Shown: positions 46,456 to 55,272 of the stretch, piece by piece | Layout of the letters: each line of letters begins with the position of its first letter | Position numbering within the stretch: the stretch's first letter is position 1 | Assembly (NCBI GenBank): GCA_042408955.1 | Contig: JBHOQQ010000017.1 | Span: forward strand, 1 to 64,000 | Reading direction: 5' to 3' | DNA from: CALGSZ01 sp042408955 | Lineage (GTDB): Bacteria > Chloroflexota > Chloroflexia > Thermomicrobiales > UBA6265 | DNA length: 64,000 bases | Notes under the pieces: model-generated | The model's database searches: none | Seen by the model: the letters and a program-made list of their open reading frames with translations, nothing else | What the model was told of the DNA's origin: nothing | Translations under genes and position numbers: made by a program

Positions 46456-46980
46456 TCAGCTCACGATTGTCGTGAGGCGGTGGCAGGCCAACAACCGGGC
46501 GATGCTCCGCGCCACTTCCTTGGCTGCCACAACCGGCATCGGAGCACCGCTTGCTCTGCAGCAGGCAGCCAACCGAGTAAGGCCTGGTGTGCCTGCACGA
46601 AGCCAGCCCAATACGGATCGGTGTGACTAACAACGAGCGTAGGGATCTGGATCCGTGCCGCATCGTCCGGCCCGAAGTGCCATGATTGCAGCGCTGGACC
46701 ACCAATCAGGAACAGTGGGGGCGCGTCGTTCACAGCCTGCAGCCAAGCGCTTGGTAGCGCTGCCTCAAGCCGTGCACGGTAATTGGGGCCGAACGCTCCT
46801 CGCGCCCAGGTGTCAACCGCGCTGACGCGGTCGCCGGAGCCGAATCGTCCATAACGCTTGGCCGATCGTCTCAAGGTAAAATTGCAACACCCTCGCCTCG
46901 GTGATGACAACGGGCACGACCGTTTCAAGATGCGTGACGGATGCTACCACCTGCGGAACGTCAGATGTCTGAAGTACGGA
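46456..46980 (-). pseudogene. Alpha/beta-hydrolase C-terminal remnant
   Basis: Only the C-terminal half of an alpha/beta hydrolase can be recovered, over three frames: VVASVTHLETVVPVVI in the first, then DTWARGAFGPNYRARLEAAL and IQIPTLVVSHTDPYWAGF in the second, and KEVARSIARLLACHRL to a TGA at 46458-46456 in the third. The nucleophile elbow and N-terminal half are missing upstream. At least two frameshifts (near 46850 and 46530). A decayed, truncated gene. Confidence 0.65.
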
Positions 46981-47070
46981 GGGGGCAGTTAATGGTTTGG
47001 GGTCGAAGGGGTGATCGGGATGATGAGGAGAGCTAATGGGATATGTCGTGCGGACCCTGGCTCCACTGAC

Positions 47071-47763
47071 CTAGAAATGCTCCAGCAAATCAATAAAGCG
47101 CTCGACAACAAGCAGCCGGCCGGAACCCTCCCTTAACTCTTCATGCTCCAGCCGCCAGGTCGCCTTGTGGGGAATATAAACGGCGTTCAATCCCGCCTCG
47201 AGCGCGGGATTAATATCGCTACGCGCCGAGTTGCCAATCATCCAGGTGCGCACCGGGTGATAGTCTAGCTCCACAACGATCCGCTCATAAGCCGCTCGAT
47301 CCTTTTCGGCAAGAATGACCGCCCGCCGGAAATACGGCGCCAGTCCCGACCGATCAATCTTGAGTCGCTGTTCCTCCGGGTGCCCCTTGGTAACAAGCAC
47401 CAAATCGTGGCGATTCGTGAGCTCTAGCAACGTCTCCTCCACTCCCGGCAAGAGCTCAATCTCCTGCCGCAGGATGCGCTCGCCGAACTCCATAACCCAG
47501 TCAAGTTCATCTTCAGGGATATGTCGTTCGGCCAGCCGCGCGTAGCACTCCCGGAGGTTCCGCGCAAAGCTCCGCGCTCCGTACCCGTGCACGCGGACAT
47601 TCGCTCGCTCGATCTCGTCCAAAACCGCCCGTACCTCGGCCGGGGTCAAGCGCGAGTGATTCAACAAGGCGATGAACTCGTCAATCGCCCGCTCGAAATA
47701 GATGTTGTTTTCCCAGAGGGTGTCGTCCGCGTCGATCAGCAGATGCTGCCGTTGTGCCGCCAT
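47071..47763 (-). CDS. HAD-superfamily hydrolase
   Basis: 230 aa. Motif I LLIDADDTLWENN at residue 8 (nucleophile Asp), motif II LVLVTKGHPEEQ with Thr near residue 124, motif III Lys in AEKDRAAYERI and motif IV MIGNSARSDINPALEAGLN near 176. Cap domain of the alpha-helical type between motifs I and II. Resembles phosphoglycolate phosphatase/haloacid dehalogenase-type enzymes; substrate unknown. Stands alone between the hydrolase remnant and the DapA-family gene. Confidence 0.88.
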   Translation of the reverse strand: MAAQRQHLLIDADDTLWENNIYFERAIDEFIALLNHSRLTPAEVRAVLDEIERANVRVHGYGARSFARNLRECYARLAERHIPEDELDWVMEFGERILRQEIELLPGVEETLLELTNRHDLVLVTKGHPEEQRLKIDRSGLAPYFRRAVILAEKDRAAYERIVVELDYHPVRTWMIGNSARSDINPALEAGLNAVYIPHKATWRLEHEELREGSGRLLVVERFIDLLEHF

Positions 47764-48061
47764 GCTCCACGTACTCGTCTACGTTCGCTCGCCCGCCGCG
47801 CTGGCCTTCCCGAAAATATCGCAGTCCCCGGCGCGTCGCCGCACCATTCGGAATAACTCCTCTACCCCCGCCTTGTTGGTTTTCATCGTCGGCGATGCGC
47901 GGCTTTCGTCGCCACCTGCCGAGCGGACGCACCCAAGCTGTTCAGCGGCACCAGCTTGACACCATCATCATTGGTGACTGTCAGGATCGGCGTACGCCCT
48001 CCGAATCGTCGGACGCCTGTTCACCACGCCTGGCTTAGAGAGCGGGAGCCAACGACCGCGG
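47764..48061. other. Intergenic region, nothing supported
   Basis: About 300 bp between two minus-strand genes. No gene, repeat or clear promoter recognised. Confidence 0.5.
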
Positions 48062-49006
48062 TCAAGCGATTTTGCCTGCCGCGACACTGCTATCCGGCAG
48101 CCAACGCGGGAAGCCCTCCGCCAGAAACGCCCGAAACCGCTCGAACGCCGCCTCGTCGTAGCCGGCGTATGGCGACAACAGGCGCAGCGGGAACCGGGAG
48201 TCGAGGAGCTTGCAAAAGACCTTGTCGTACGCCCCGTCCATATGGACATTGGGGCCGCCGAACTCGAGCAGGGCGTCAGTCATCAGATTGAGCTCCCGCG
48301 CCATCTCGCCGAGCACAGAGGCATCTCGACGGAGCCCGGCCTCGAAGTAGACCCGAGCCAACGCTGGGTTGATCGAAGAGATCGAGACCAGGAAGCCGCA
48401 GTCGCCTATCAAGCTGCCGTATGCCCAGCCAGGCTCCGTCACAAAGTGTCGCAGGGAGCCGGCACGGTCGAGCAACGCCGCCAGCGTTCGGATGTCTGCT
48501 CTGGCGTTCTTCGTCGCCACCAGATTCGGGTGACGGTCGGCAAGAACAGCGTACTCATCCGGCGTCACGAGGCGACCGGCCCGTTGCAGGTTGTAGTGAA
48601 GAAAGCGCGCTTCGGGGAAGCGGCCACACGTTTCGTCGAAAAAGACCATCAGCTCGCGCTCGGTCAACGGTCCCCAGCTCGGTAACGAAACCTGAAAGAG
48701 GGAAATCCCCTGAGCGAGGCAACGCTCTGTGCGATCGATCACAGTCGAAAGCGAGAGGCTGATCATCCCCACCATCGGCTCGACCGCGCGGGCCCGGCAC
48801 TCCTCAGCGAAAATCGCGACAACGTCGTCGAATTGCTGCTCATCGACCGCGTACCCCTCGCCTGCCGTGCCGAAGACGTAGAGATCTCGCAGCCCCGCAT
48901 CAATGAGTCCGCGGATACTCGCGCGAAAGATCGGCTCGTCAATTTCACCCTTGGCCGTCCAGGGGACACAACACGTCGCGAGGATCGTCTGCGGAAAACG
49001 GCTCAC
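48062..49006 (-). CDS. DapA/NAL-family aldolase (dihydrodipicolinate synthase-like)
   Basis: TIM-barrel class I aldolase, 314 aa. YVFGTAGEGYAVDEQQF near residue 43 replaces the usual GTTGE motif, FLHYNLQRAGR near 135 carries the conserved Tyr and NLVATKNARAD near 160 the Schiff-base Lys. The family covers lysine biosynthesis (DapA), sialic-acid lyase and sugar-acid aldolases; differences in the substrate loop mean lysine synthesis should not be assumed. GTG start with GGGAGGGAC upstream. No linked pathway genes. Confidence 0.87.
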   Translation of the reverse strand: MSRFPQTILATCCVPWTAKGEIDEPIFRASIRGLIDAGLRDLYVFGTAGEGYAVDEQQFDDVVAIFAEECRARAVEPMVGMISLSLSTVIDRTERCLAQGISLFQVSLPSWGPLTERELMVFFDETCGRFPEARFLHYNLQRAGRLVTPDEYAVLADRHPNLVATKNARADIRTLAALLDRAGSLRHFVTEPGWAYGSLIGDCGFLVSISSINPALARVYFEAGLRRDASVLGEMARELNLMTDALLEFGGPNVHMDGAYDKVFCKLLDSRFPLRLLSPYAGYDEAAFERFRAFLAEGFPRWLPDSSVAAGKIA

Positions 49007-49884
49007 GTCCCTCCCCCATTCTCAATGATTGGCGTCGCCTAGGCTATCGGTATTATCGCGGGTCGCCAGGATAATAGACGCGAGCTTTATGTCTAAGAAC
49101 CGCCTTGTTCAAGCCCCCGTCCGAAGGACATCAGCGGACCTGGCAGCCTTGTGCACCGCGCCCTAACCGGGTCACAACAAAGTTCGCGCAATGAGATGCG
49201 CGAATGCACTCCTATGCCAAACGTTTCCATATCGATCAATCAAAATCTGACAAAGAACAGCACCACACGGCCATCATCTCGATCGGACGATGCGGTGGGC
49301 GCGACACCAGTTGAGACAATGAGCAAACCCATGCCCGTGGGTGGTCACTCAGGACGATCATGAACCGGCGTCATATCTCGATGCGCACTGGGCTGCGCCG
49401 ACTATCTCCCAGTGACGGTCTGGGTTATGAGTGCTGTGAGCGTAACGCCGCACCGCGCACCGCTCGGTCAATTGCTCCCCACGCCGACCAGTAGGCGTCC
49501 TCAGGATCGCCATGAACCGCTTCGCCAGAGTGCAACGACAACGCGCGTGCCGTGTCGATCCCCGGCGTCACTTCGCTCACAGTCCAGCGATAACACGCGT
49601 CGCAATCTTTCCGGATTGTGACATCGAATCGACGGCGCCGGCACGAAGCCCGCACGGAAACCACTGCCGGAGCGTCGCTATCCGACAACCTCTTGACCCG
49701 CTCGAGTGTCAATTCGGCAAGCCAGAGCGCGAAGCGGTCGCAACAATCCACGATCCCCACCTCGGTCAACATCCTTGTGGGCCGACGGGAGAGCCACGGT
49801 CACGGTATAGTGACTTGCACACGCGGGACACGTTGTCCCCGTGCGCACCCATCGTACCACTTGGAGCGAGCAGGAGGATCAAAG
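49007..49884. other. Long intergenic region before the MBL-Rieske gene
   Basis: 878 bp, partly more AT-rich than the surroundings at 49200-49260. One reading frame (49425-49772, minus) may be a small gene and is listed separately. A TATAGT at 49806-49811 could be a -10 for the plus-strand gene, without a good -35. No RNA structure was recognised. Confidence 0.5.
49425..49772 (-). CDS. Possible small hypothetical protein
   Basis: 115 codons from ATG 49772. The middle and end read protein-like (RFDVTIRKDCDACYRWTVSE and DPEDAYWSAWGAIDRAVRG), but no family is recognised and the ribosome site is poor. It has four cysteines in two pairs. It could be a real small protein, a fragment, or a chance frame. 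Confidence 0.3.
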   Translation of the reverse strand: MLTEVGIVDCCDRFALWLAELTLERVKRLSDSDAPAVVSVRASCRRRRFDVTIRKDCDACYRWTVSEVTPGIDTARALSLHSGEAVHGDPEDAYWSAWGAIDRAVRGAALRSQHS

Positions 49885-51462
49885 CTGAACGTCACGTTCA
49901 TTGGCCACGCTGGCCTCTTGATCGAAACACACCACGGGAGCATCCTGTGCGATCCATGGTTCAACCCTGCCTACTTCGCGTCGTGGTTTGTCTTTCCCAG
50001 CAACGAAACCATCGACCGGGAGCGCATCAGCAAGCCAACCTATCTCTATCTGTCGCATGTCCATAAAGACCATTACGATCCAGAATTCTTGCGTCACTAT
50101 GTACCCAAGGATACGCCCGTCATACTGCCCGACCACCCGCTCAATCTGATCGAGCGAGAGCTCCGTGCGCTCGGCTTTACCACGTTCATCCAGACGAAGA
50201 ACAATGAGCCGCTGGACCTCGACGGGCTTCGGGTGATGACGGTCGCGACCGTTGCGCCAGCCGATGGCCCTCTCGGTGATTCCGCGCTCGCCGTCGATGA
50301 TGGCGAGGTCCGCATCTTCGATCAGAATGACGCGCGCCCGGTCGATCTCGACGCGGCCCGCGACTTTGGCCCGTACGACGTGCACTTCACCCAGTTTTCG
50401 GGCGCAATCTGGTACCCGATGGTCTATCGCTTCCCGCCTCCGATGAAGCAGGCCCTGGGTCGCAAGAAGCGAGAGACCCAGATGAACCGCGCCTTGCGCT
50501 ACGCGCGCCAGATCGGCGCGGCGCACCTCGTGCCGATGGCCGGCCCACCCTGTTTCCTGGACGATGCGCTTTTCGGCTTCAACGATTTTGGCGACGACCC
50601 GGCCAACATCTTCCCGGATCAGACCGTCTTTCTGAAGTTCATGCGGGACAACGGCGCCACCAACGGCCACCTGATGATCCCCGGCTCGGTGGCGACCATT
50701 CGCCCCGGCAAGATCACGGTGGATCATGCGCTTGCCGACGCCGAAGTGAGGGCGATCTTCACGGAGAAGCGCGACTATCTCGCGGACTACCAACGCCGCG
50801 CCCGGCCGCTGATCGAGGCGGAGAAGGCCTCATGGCCACGAGGCCAGGTTGACATTCTCTCCTCGCTGAAAGCGTGGTTTGAGCCGGTCCTAGAGCTTGC
50901 TGATCGCACGGCCGCAGGGATCAACGGACGGGTGTTGCTCGATTGCCGCGATCCGCAAGTCGTAATCGACTTCTGGGAGCGCAAAGTCTACCCTTGGGAG
51001 GGGAACCCGTGTGAATTCGTCTTCCATGTGGAATCTCCTCTCATCGAGGCCCTGATCGTCGATCACGAGGAAGACTGGGTCAACCGGCTCTTTCTCTCTT
51101 GCCGCTTCGAGGCCGAGCGCAAAGGGGCTTACAACGAGTTCGTCTACTCGTTCTTCAAGTGCCTTTCGCCCGAGCGCATCGAATACGCCGAGGGCTACTA
51201 CGCCGAGCAGCAATCCGAGCAAGAATTCTGGATCTGCGACGGCTACCGCGTGCAGCGGCGCTGCCCTCACCTCAAGGCCGATCTAACGCGCTTTGGTCAA
51301 GTGCAGGACGGCATTCTCACGTGCACGCTCCACGGCTGGCAATTCGACCTGGCCACCGGTCGCTGCCTGACGACAGAAGGAAAACGGATCTTCAGCGAGC
51401 GTGTCCAACCCAGCGAATCGCAATCCGCACCGGTTGCTTCACGCGCTACCGGCGACGATTGA
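49885..51462 (+). CDS. Metallo-beta-lactamase-fold protein fused to a C-terminal Rieske domain
   Basis: 525 aa. N-terminal MBL fold: FIGHAGLLIETHHGSILCDP, HxHxDH in YLSHVHKDHYDPEF near residue 57, with later ligands in the VHFTQFSGAIWYPMVYR and PMAGPPC regions. A middle helical/SCP-like region follows, and a Rieske [2Fe-2S] site near residue 459 (RRCPHLKADLTRFG ... LTCTLHGWQFD; C-x-H and C-x2-H). MBL plus Rieske in one chain recalls CMP-N-acetylneuraminate hydroxylase, but domain order is reversed. The only start that fits the fold is CTG 49885, with AGGAGG 7 nt upstream; TTG 49861 lacks a ribosome site. Function unknown; an oxygenase or redox-coupled hydrolase is plausible. Confidence 0.85.
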   Translation: MNVTFIGHAGLLIETHHGSILCDPWFNPAYFASWFVFPSNETIDRERISKPTYLYLSHVHKDHYDPEFLRHYVPKDTPVILPDHPLNLIERELRALGFTTFIQTKNNEPLDLDGLRVMTVATVAPADGPLGDSALAVDDGEVRIFDQNDARPVDLDAARDFGPYDVHFTQFSGAIWYPMVYRFPPPMKQALGRKKRETQMNRALRYARQIGAAHLVPMAGPPCFLDDALFGFNDFGDDPANIFPDQTVFLKFMRDNGATNGHLMIPGSVATIRPGKITVDHALADAEVRAIFTEKRDYLADYQRRARPLIEAEKASWPRGQVDILSSLKAWFEPVLELADRTAAGINGRVLLDCRDPQVVIDFWERKVYPWEGNPCEFVFHVESPLIEALIVDHEEDWVNRLFLSCRFEAERKGAYNEFVYSFFKCLSPERIEYAEGYYAEQQSEQEFWICDGYRVQRRCPHLKADLTRFGQVQDGILTCTLHGWQFDLATGRCLTTEGKRIFSERVQPSESQSAPVASRATGDD

Positions 51463-51471
51463 GCTTGGCGT

Positions 51472-51505
51472 GCTCCCGGCACGAACCTGGATGCGCGCCG
51501 GGAGC
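51472..51505. terminator. Hairpin after the MBL-Rieske gene
   Basis: GCTCCCGGC (51472-51480) and GCCGGGAGC (51497-51505) form a perfect 9-bp stem with a 16-nt loop, 10 nt after the stop. No T-tract follows. Terminator or mRNA-stabilising element before threonine dehydratase. Confidence 0.45.
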
Positions 51506-51598
51506 GCTCCTTCCCTCGGAGTACACTGGTGCGTCAGCAACCAAGCCAGCTTTAGTGGCCGCGATGGGTCTCGCACACGGAAGGGGCGACGTTTTGCA

Positions 51599-52888
51599 AT
51601 GCAGCACGACCGAGGGCCACGGTCAATCAAATGCCTTCCCATCACCATTGAGGATATTCGCGCGGCACAAGCGCGCCTCGCCGGCGTGCCTGAGATTATC
51701 CGCACGCCGCTGGTGCCGAGCCTGGCGCTCAGCGAGCGCCTTGGCTGCCATGTCTGGCTCAAGCTGGAGAACCTCCAGCGAACGGGCTCATACAAGATCC
51801 GCGGTGCCTACAACAATATCGCCAGCTTGCCTCCCGAGCGACTCGCTCGCGGGCTCATCGCCGCTTCCGCTGGCAACCATGCCCAGGGCATCGGCTTCGC
51901 CGCCAGGAAGCTCGGAGTCGCCCGAAACACCATTATCTTTGTTCCACGCGCCACACCCGCGACCAAGCTCCGGAACACGCGCCGCTGGGGCGTGCGTGTC
52001 GTCCGCTATGGTGAGGATTTCAGCGAGGCGAACCGGGTTGCGCACATCAAGGCGGAAAAATGGGGCCGGACATTCATCGAGCCGTTCGACGACTGGCAAA
52101 CGATCGCCGGCCAGGGAACGGTTGGCCTGGAGATCTTGGCCGACCTACCCACCGTGGATGCGATCATCGTTCCCGTCGGTGGGGGTGGTCTCCTCTCCGG
52201 CATTGCCGTGGCGGTGGCCGCGTGCCGCCCGCAGATTCGTGTCATCGGGGTCGAAGCCGAGGGAGCTCCCTGCCTCATCCACGCGCTGCAACGCGGAGCG
52301 CCCGTCGAACTTCCCTTCCGGCCCGGCACCATCGCCGACGGCATCAACGTCCGGCGGCCGGGTGAGAAGACATTCGAGACCATTCGCCATTTTGTTGAGC
52401 GTGGCATCGTTCAGCTCGTGACGGTACGGGAGACGGATATCGTCCAAGCCATCGCCGACCTCTTGATCGATGCCAAAACGATGGCGGAGGGTGCTGGCGC
52501 GGTCGGAATCGCCGCGTTATCGGCTGGGAAGGTACCAGGCCTAACGCCAGCCAGTAACGTTGCCGTCGTCGTCAGCGGCGGAAACATCGACCCCGAATTG
52601 ACCTGGAGAATCATGTACGAGAGGACGGTCGCCCACATGCTCGTCATCCGTGTTGCGATCCCGGACCGGCCAGGTGAGCTCATGCGACTCCTTGAGCCGA
52701 TCGCCGCCGCCAACGTCAACATCATTGATGTCGATGTTAACCGGCACGACGCACGGCCCCGCCTTGGCGAGCGTGTCGTAGAGCTCTGCCTCGCGGTGAA
52801 CGACGAAGCGCAGGCACGCCAGCTCTTCGCTCGCCTGCGGGAGCGCAATTACGTGGTCCAGCGCAGCCGGTGGGACGACACCACCTGA
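51599..52888 (+). CDS. ilvA: Threonine dehydratase with ACT domain
   Basis: PLP-dependent deaminase of threonine (to 2-oxobutanoate for isoleucine), 429 aa. PLP lysine in TGSYKIRGAYNNI near residue 54, phosphate loop VPVGGGGLLSGIAVA near 180, SGGNIDPEL near 320, and a single C-terminal ACT domain (IPDRPGELMRLLEPIAAANV) that usually gives allosteric control. Length and the single ACT fit the short biosynthetic or catabolic (TdcB-like) class. ATG 51599 with AAGGGGCGA upstream; the frame is open to 51401 but that part overlaps the previous gene. Confidence 0.93.
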   Translation: MQHDRGPRSIKCLPITIEDIRAAQARLAGVPEIIRTPLVPSLALSERLGCHVWLKLENLQRTGSYKIRGAYNNIASLPPERLARGLIAASAGNHAQGIGFAARKLGVARNTIIFVPRATPATKLRNTRRWGVRVVRYGEDFSEANRVAHIKAEKWGRTFIEPFDDWQTIAGQGTVGLEILADLPTVDAIIVPVGGGGLLSGIAVAVAACRPQIRVIGVEAEGAPCLIHALQRGAPVELPFRPGTIADGINVRRPGEKTFETIRHFVERGIVQLVTVRETDIVQAIADLLIDAKTMAEGAGAVGIAALSAGKVPGLTPASNVAVVVSGGNIDPELTWRIMYERTVAHMLVIRVAIPDRPGELMRLLEPIAAANVNIIDVDVNRHDARPRLGERVVELCLAVNDEAQARQLFARLRERNYVVQRSRWDDTT

Positions 52889-52984
52889 ACGGATACGTTG
52901 CGAGTCTCTTCCCGCCGCCGTACCATATGGCTGTCGCCCGCCCGCGCATGGTTGGCCCCAGCCTGGCCGGTCGAGAGGGTGCCG

Positions 52985-53200
52985 ATGTCTGAGCCTCGAA
53001 TGACTCCATCTCCAGCTACTGCCGAACACGCCGGTGACGATGAGCCGCTGCCGCCGGTCGCGTTCCGTTTTCTCGACGGAGAAATGCCAAACGAGGCGCT
53101 GCGAGAGGATCTCGCGGCGATGACTCCCGAAGAAGAGCGCGCGTATTTGGAGCGGCTCGAAGAGCTCGCCCGCCAGTACCAGGGACCAGGTGGGCCTTAG
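52985..53200 (+). CDS. Small acidic hypothetical protein
   Basis: 71 aa from ATG 52985 with GAGAGGG upstream. Contains FRFLDGEMPNEALREDLAAM and a charged helix MTPEEERAYLERLEELARQY. No family recognised. Lies 96 bp after ilvA on the same strand and could be co-transcribed. Confidence 0.6.
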   Translation: MSEPRMTPSPATAEHAGDDEPLPPVAFRFLDGEMPNEALREDLAAMTPEEERAYLERLEELARQYQGPGGP

Positions 53201-53214
53201 GCTACTGTGTAGCC

Positions 53215-53439
53215 TCAGAACCACACATCGCCGGGCAGCGTCTCGTCGATATCGTCATCACCATCGCCAAGATCACCGATCGCATCCTCTTCTGGCGTTA
53301 ACCGGTGACCGGAGACAACACAGAACCGAGCAGAGCAGTGGCGTGCCGAATAATGCTTCTGCCACTGGCAGCGAATCATGGATATCTGGCGTTGGGTCGT
53401 GCCAGGCTTGACCGGCACAAAGCTCGTGCTCTCTGCCAT
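53215..53439 (-). CDS. Possible small Cys/His-containing protein
   Basis: 74 aa from ATG 53439 (AGGGTG just before). Features: SMIRCQWQKHYSARHCSARF followed by CVVSGHRLTPEEDA, giving three cysteines and several histidines in 24 residues, then a very acidic tail (DLGDGDDDIDETLPGDVWF). The Cys/His spacing might bind zinc. No family recognised; opposite strand to both neighbours. Confidence 0.42.
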   Translation of the reverse strand: MAESTSFVPVKPGTTQRQISMIRCQWQKHYSARHCSARFCVVSGHRLTPEEDAIGDLGDGDDDIDETLPGDVWF

Positions 53440-53481
53440 CACCCTACGCCCGAGCGGACGAGAAAGGATTGAGACACACCG

Positions 53482-53850
53482 ATGCGCATCATTCGCCAGG
53501 ACCCCATCGCTGCCGTTCCTGACCGTTCAGCGATCTTCATCGGCAATGTGCTGCGGCAGAACATCGTTGCCGATACGGACGCCGCCCTCCTTCGCGTCAC
53601 ATCGGTCACCTTCCAAAACGGCGCACGCAACAAGTTGCATCATCACCTTGTCGATCAAGTGCTCGTCGTCACGCACGGCCAGGGTCTCATCGCCACTGAA
53701 TCAGAAGTCCATGAGATTGGCCCTGGGGATATCGTGCTCATCCCGGCCGGCGAGCGTCACTGGCACGGCGCCAAGCCTGGCCAGGACTTCACGCATCTTT
53801 CTATCCTCACGCCCGGCGCAACCGTGATCGACGAAGAGGGCGATAGATAA
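53482..53850 (+). CDS. Cupin domain protein
   Basis: 122 aa single cupin (cupin_2). Metal-site motif 1 GARNKLHHHLVDQVLVVTHG with three histidines near residue 52 and motif 2 GPGDIVLIPAGERHWHGA near 80-98. Small stand-alone cupins of this kind are isomerases, dioxygenase-like or binding proteins (carboxymuconolactone or AraC-sensor types); function not assignable. Ribosome site weak (AAAGGA ~13 nt upstream). Confidence 0.85.
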   Translation: MRIIRQDPIAAVPDRSAIFIGNVLRQNIVADTDAALLRVTSVTFQNGARNKLHHHLVDQVLVVTHGQGLIATESEVHEIGPGDIVLIPAGERHWHGAKPGQDFTHLSILTPGATVIDEEGDR

Positions 53851-54024
53851 GCTGCGTCAGCATCGGCGGGAGCACCACGCTCCGCCCTGTCCTCCGAAGA
53901 GGTACACGACGTGGTCCGAGCGCGGGGCAGGCCCTAGCCACTCCTGAGCAGTGGTGTCCAGCCGGCCCCGGCGGCGGTTGCAGGAAGCCCGCGGCAGACC
54001 ACGTCGCCCCTAGCATCATGCGGC

Positions 54025-54885
54025 TCAAGCCTCCGCGAAGATATCGCCCGCGGCGGTCACGGCGGCAATCGTGGCCGGATCCGGCACAGGCACCTCGCGC
54101 CAGCGCTCCGCGGCGTCACAGATACCGGCCAGGAGCCGCGCATCCCCGGCGCTGCAGAGCGTCGTCACCGGCTGGCGCAGCACAAAGGCGATCGCTTGGT
54201 CCACGGCTGCTTGGTCGGTCAAAGGCTCGTACCACGTATTGAACGCGGGTGTCCGGCTGCCCCATGGTCCCTTCGCTGTCGCTTTGAGCACATGGATCCC
54301 TACATCTCGCGCGGCGCAGGCAGCAAGCAGATCTTCCCAATCCCGCCGAAACGCCGGATTGCTCGCCATGAACGCATTGCAACTCGTCATCACAGTCGCA
54401 AACTCAAACCGGTCGAGGGCAGCGCGATGCGTCGCGGGTGCTTGCCAGCCGTGCCCGGTGATCCCGATCGGTCCGACCAAACCCTCCTCACGCGCCTGCA
54501 GGATCGCCTCCATTGATCCACCCGGCGCGAAGCAGGCGTCGAGGTCGGCGAGGGTGCAGACCGCGTGGAGCTGGTACAGATCGAAGCGATCGCGTCCGAG
54601 ACGCTCCAGCGTGCGCAAGAGCTCCTCGCGCGCAGCGTCGCCGCTTCGCTGCTGTGTCTTACAAGAGATAAAGAGGTCTGGACGCGGGTGGCGCTTGAGA
54701 TATGAGCCCAAGTGCTGCTCGGCTTCCCCGTAGGTCGGTGCCACATCGAAGTGGTTGATGCCCCGTGCCAGCGCTTCTTCCATCACCCGGTCAGCCTCGT
54801 CCTGCGACAAGTGCCCGATCGCGTACGTGCCAAACGTCACCACGGTGCTGTCGTGGCCAGTCTTCCCCAGTCGCCGCGTTTCCAT
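54025..54885 (-). CDS. Aldo/keto reductase
   Basis: NAD(P)H-dependent oxidoreductase on a TIM barrel, 286 aa. Catalytic tetrad visible: Asp and Tyr in HFDVAPTYGEAEQHLG near residue 46, Lys in LFISCKTQQRSG near 75, His in DLYQLHAVCTL near 105. The nucleotide-binding end is short, with VTTLCSAGDARLLAGICDA. ATG 54885 with AGGAGG 7 nt upstream; ATG 54891 is too close. Substrate unknown. Its 5' side abuts repeat cluster 2. Confidence 0.9.
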   Translation of the reverse strand: METRRLGKTGHDSTVVTFGTYAIGHLSQDEADRVMEEALARGINHFDVAPTYGEAEQHLGSYLKRHPRPDLFISCKTQQRSGDAAREELLRTLERLGRDRFDLYQLHAVCTLADLDACFAPGGSMEAILQAREEGLVGPIGITGHGWQAPATHRAALDRFEFATVMTSCNAFMASNPAFRRDWEDLLAACAARDVGIHVLKATAKGPWGSRTPAFNTWYEPLTDQAAVDQAIAFVLRQPVTTLCSAGDARLLAGICDAAERWREVPVPDPATIAAVTAAGDIFAEA

Positions 54886-54906
54886 GATCATACCTCCTGT
54901 CGTCAT

Positions 54907-55265
54907 AGGGGCTGGGAGCTAGGGAGGAGTCAGGGGTCTGGGAGCGATTAGGTGTCAGCTTTCAGCCGTCAGGTGTCAAGCATCACCCGATAGCCGGTAG
55001 GTGGGCGGGCACAGGTCTCGCCTCCACCCCATGATGGATAGGCGCGATGAATCGTGCCCCGACATTACCTGACGGCTGATTGTTGATGGCTCCCCGGCCC
55101 CTCACCTCTAGCCTCTGGCCCTCATCTGACCCCCGGCCCCTGACTCCTGACTCCTCGGGAGGCCACCGGTGCCTCCCCGGCCGATGACGCGTAGCTCGAT
55201 GCTCGAAACTTCCCTGTCCCCCGACTCCTAACTCCTGACCACTGCCCCTCCCTGGCCCCCATGCT
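54907..55265. repeat. Intergenic repeat cluster 2
   Basis: Non-coding block between the aldo/keto reductase start and the end of the exported protein gene. Left side G-rich (GGGGCTGGGAGCTAGGGAGG, GAGTCAGGGGTC), then CAGCCGTCAGGTGTC, GATAGCCGGTAG and a short GCGCGATGAATCGTGCC core, then the mirrored CCTGACGGCTGAT and C-rich CCCCTGACTCCTGACTCC units. Same modules and same mirrored order as cluster 3, but shorter. Confidence 0.8.
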
Positions 55266-55272
55266 CTCCTTC

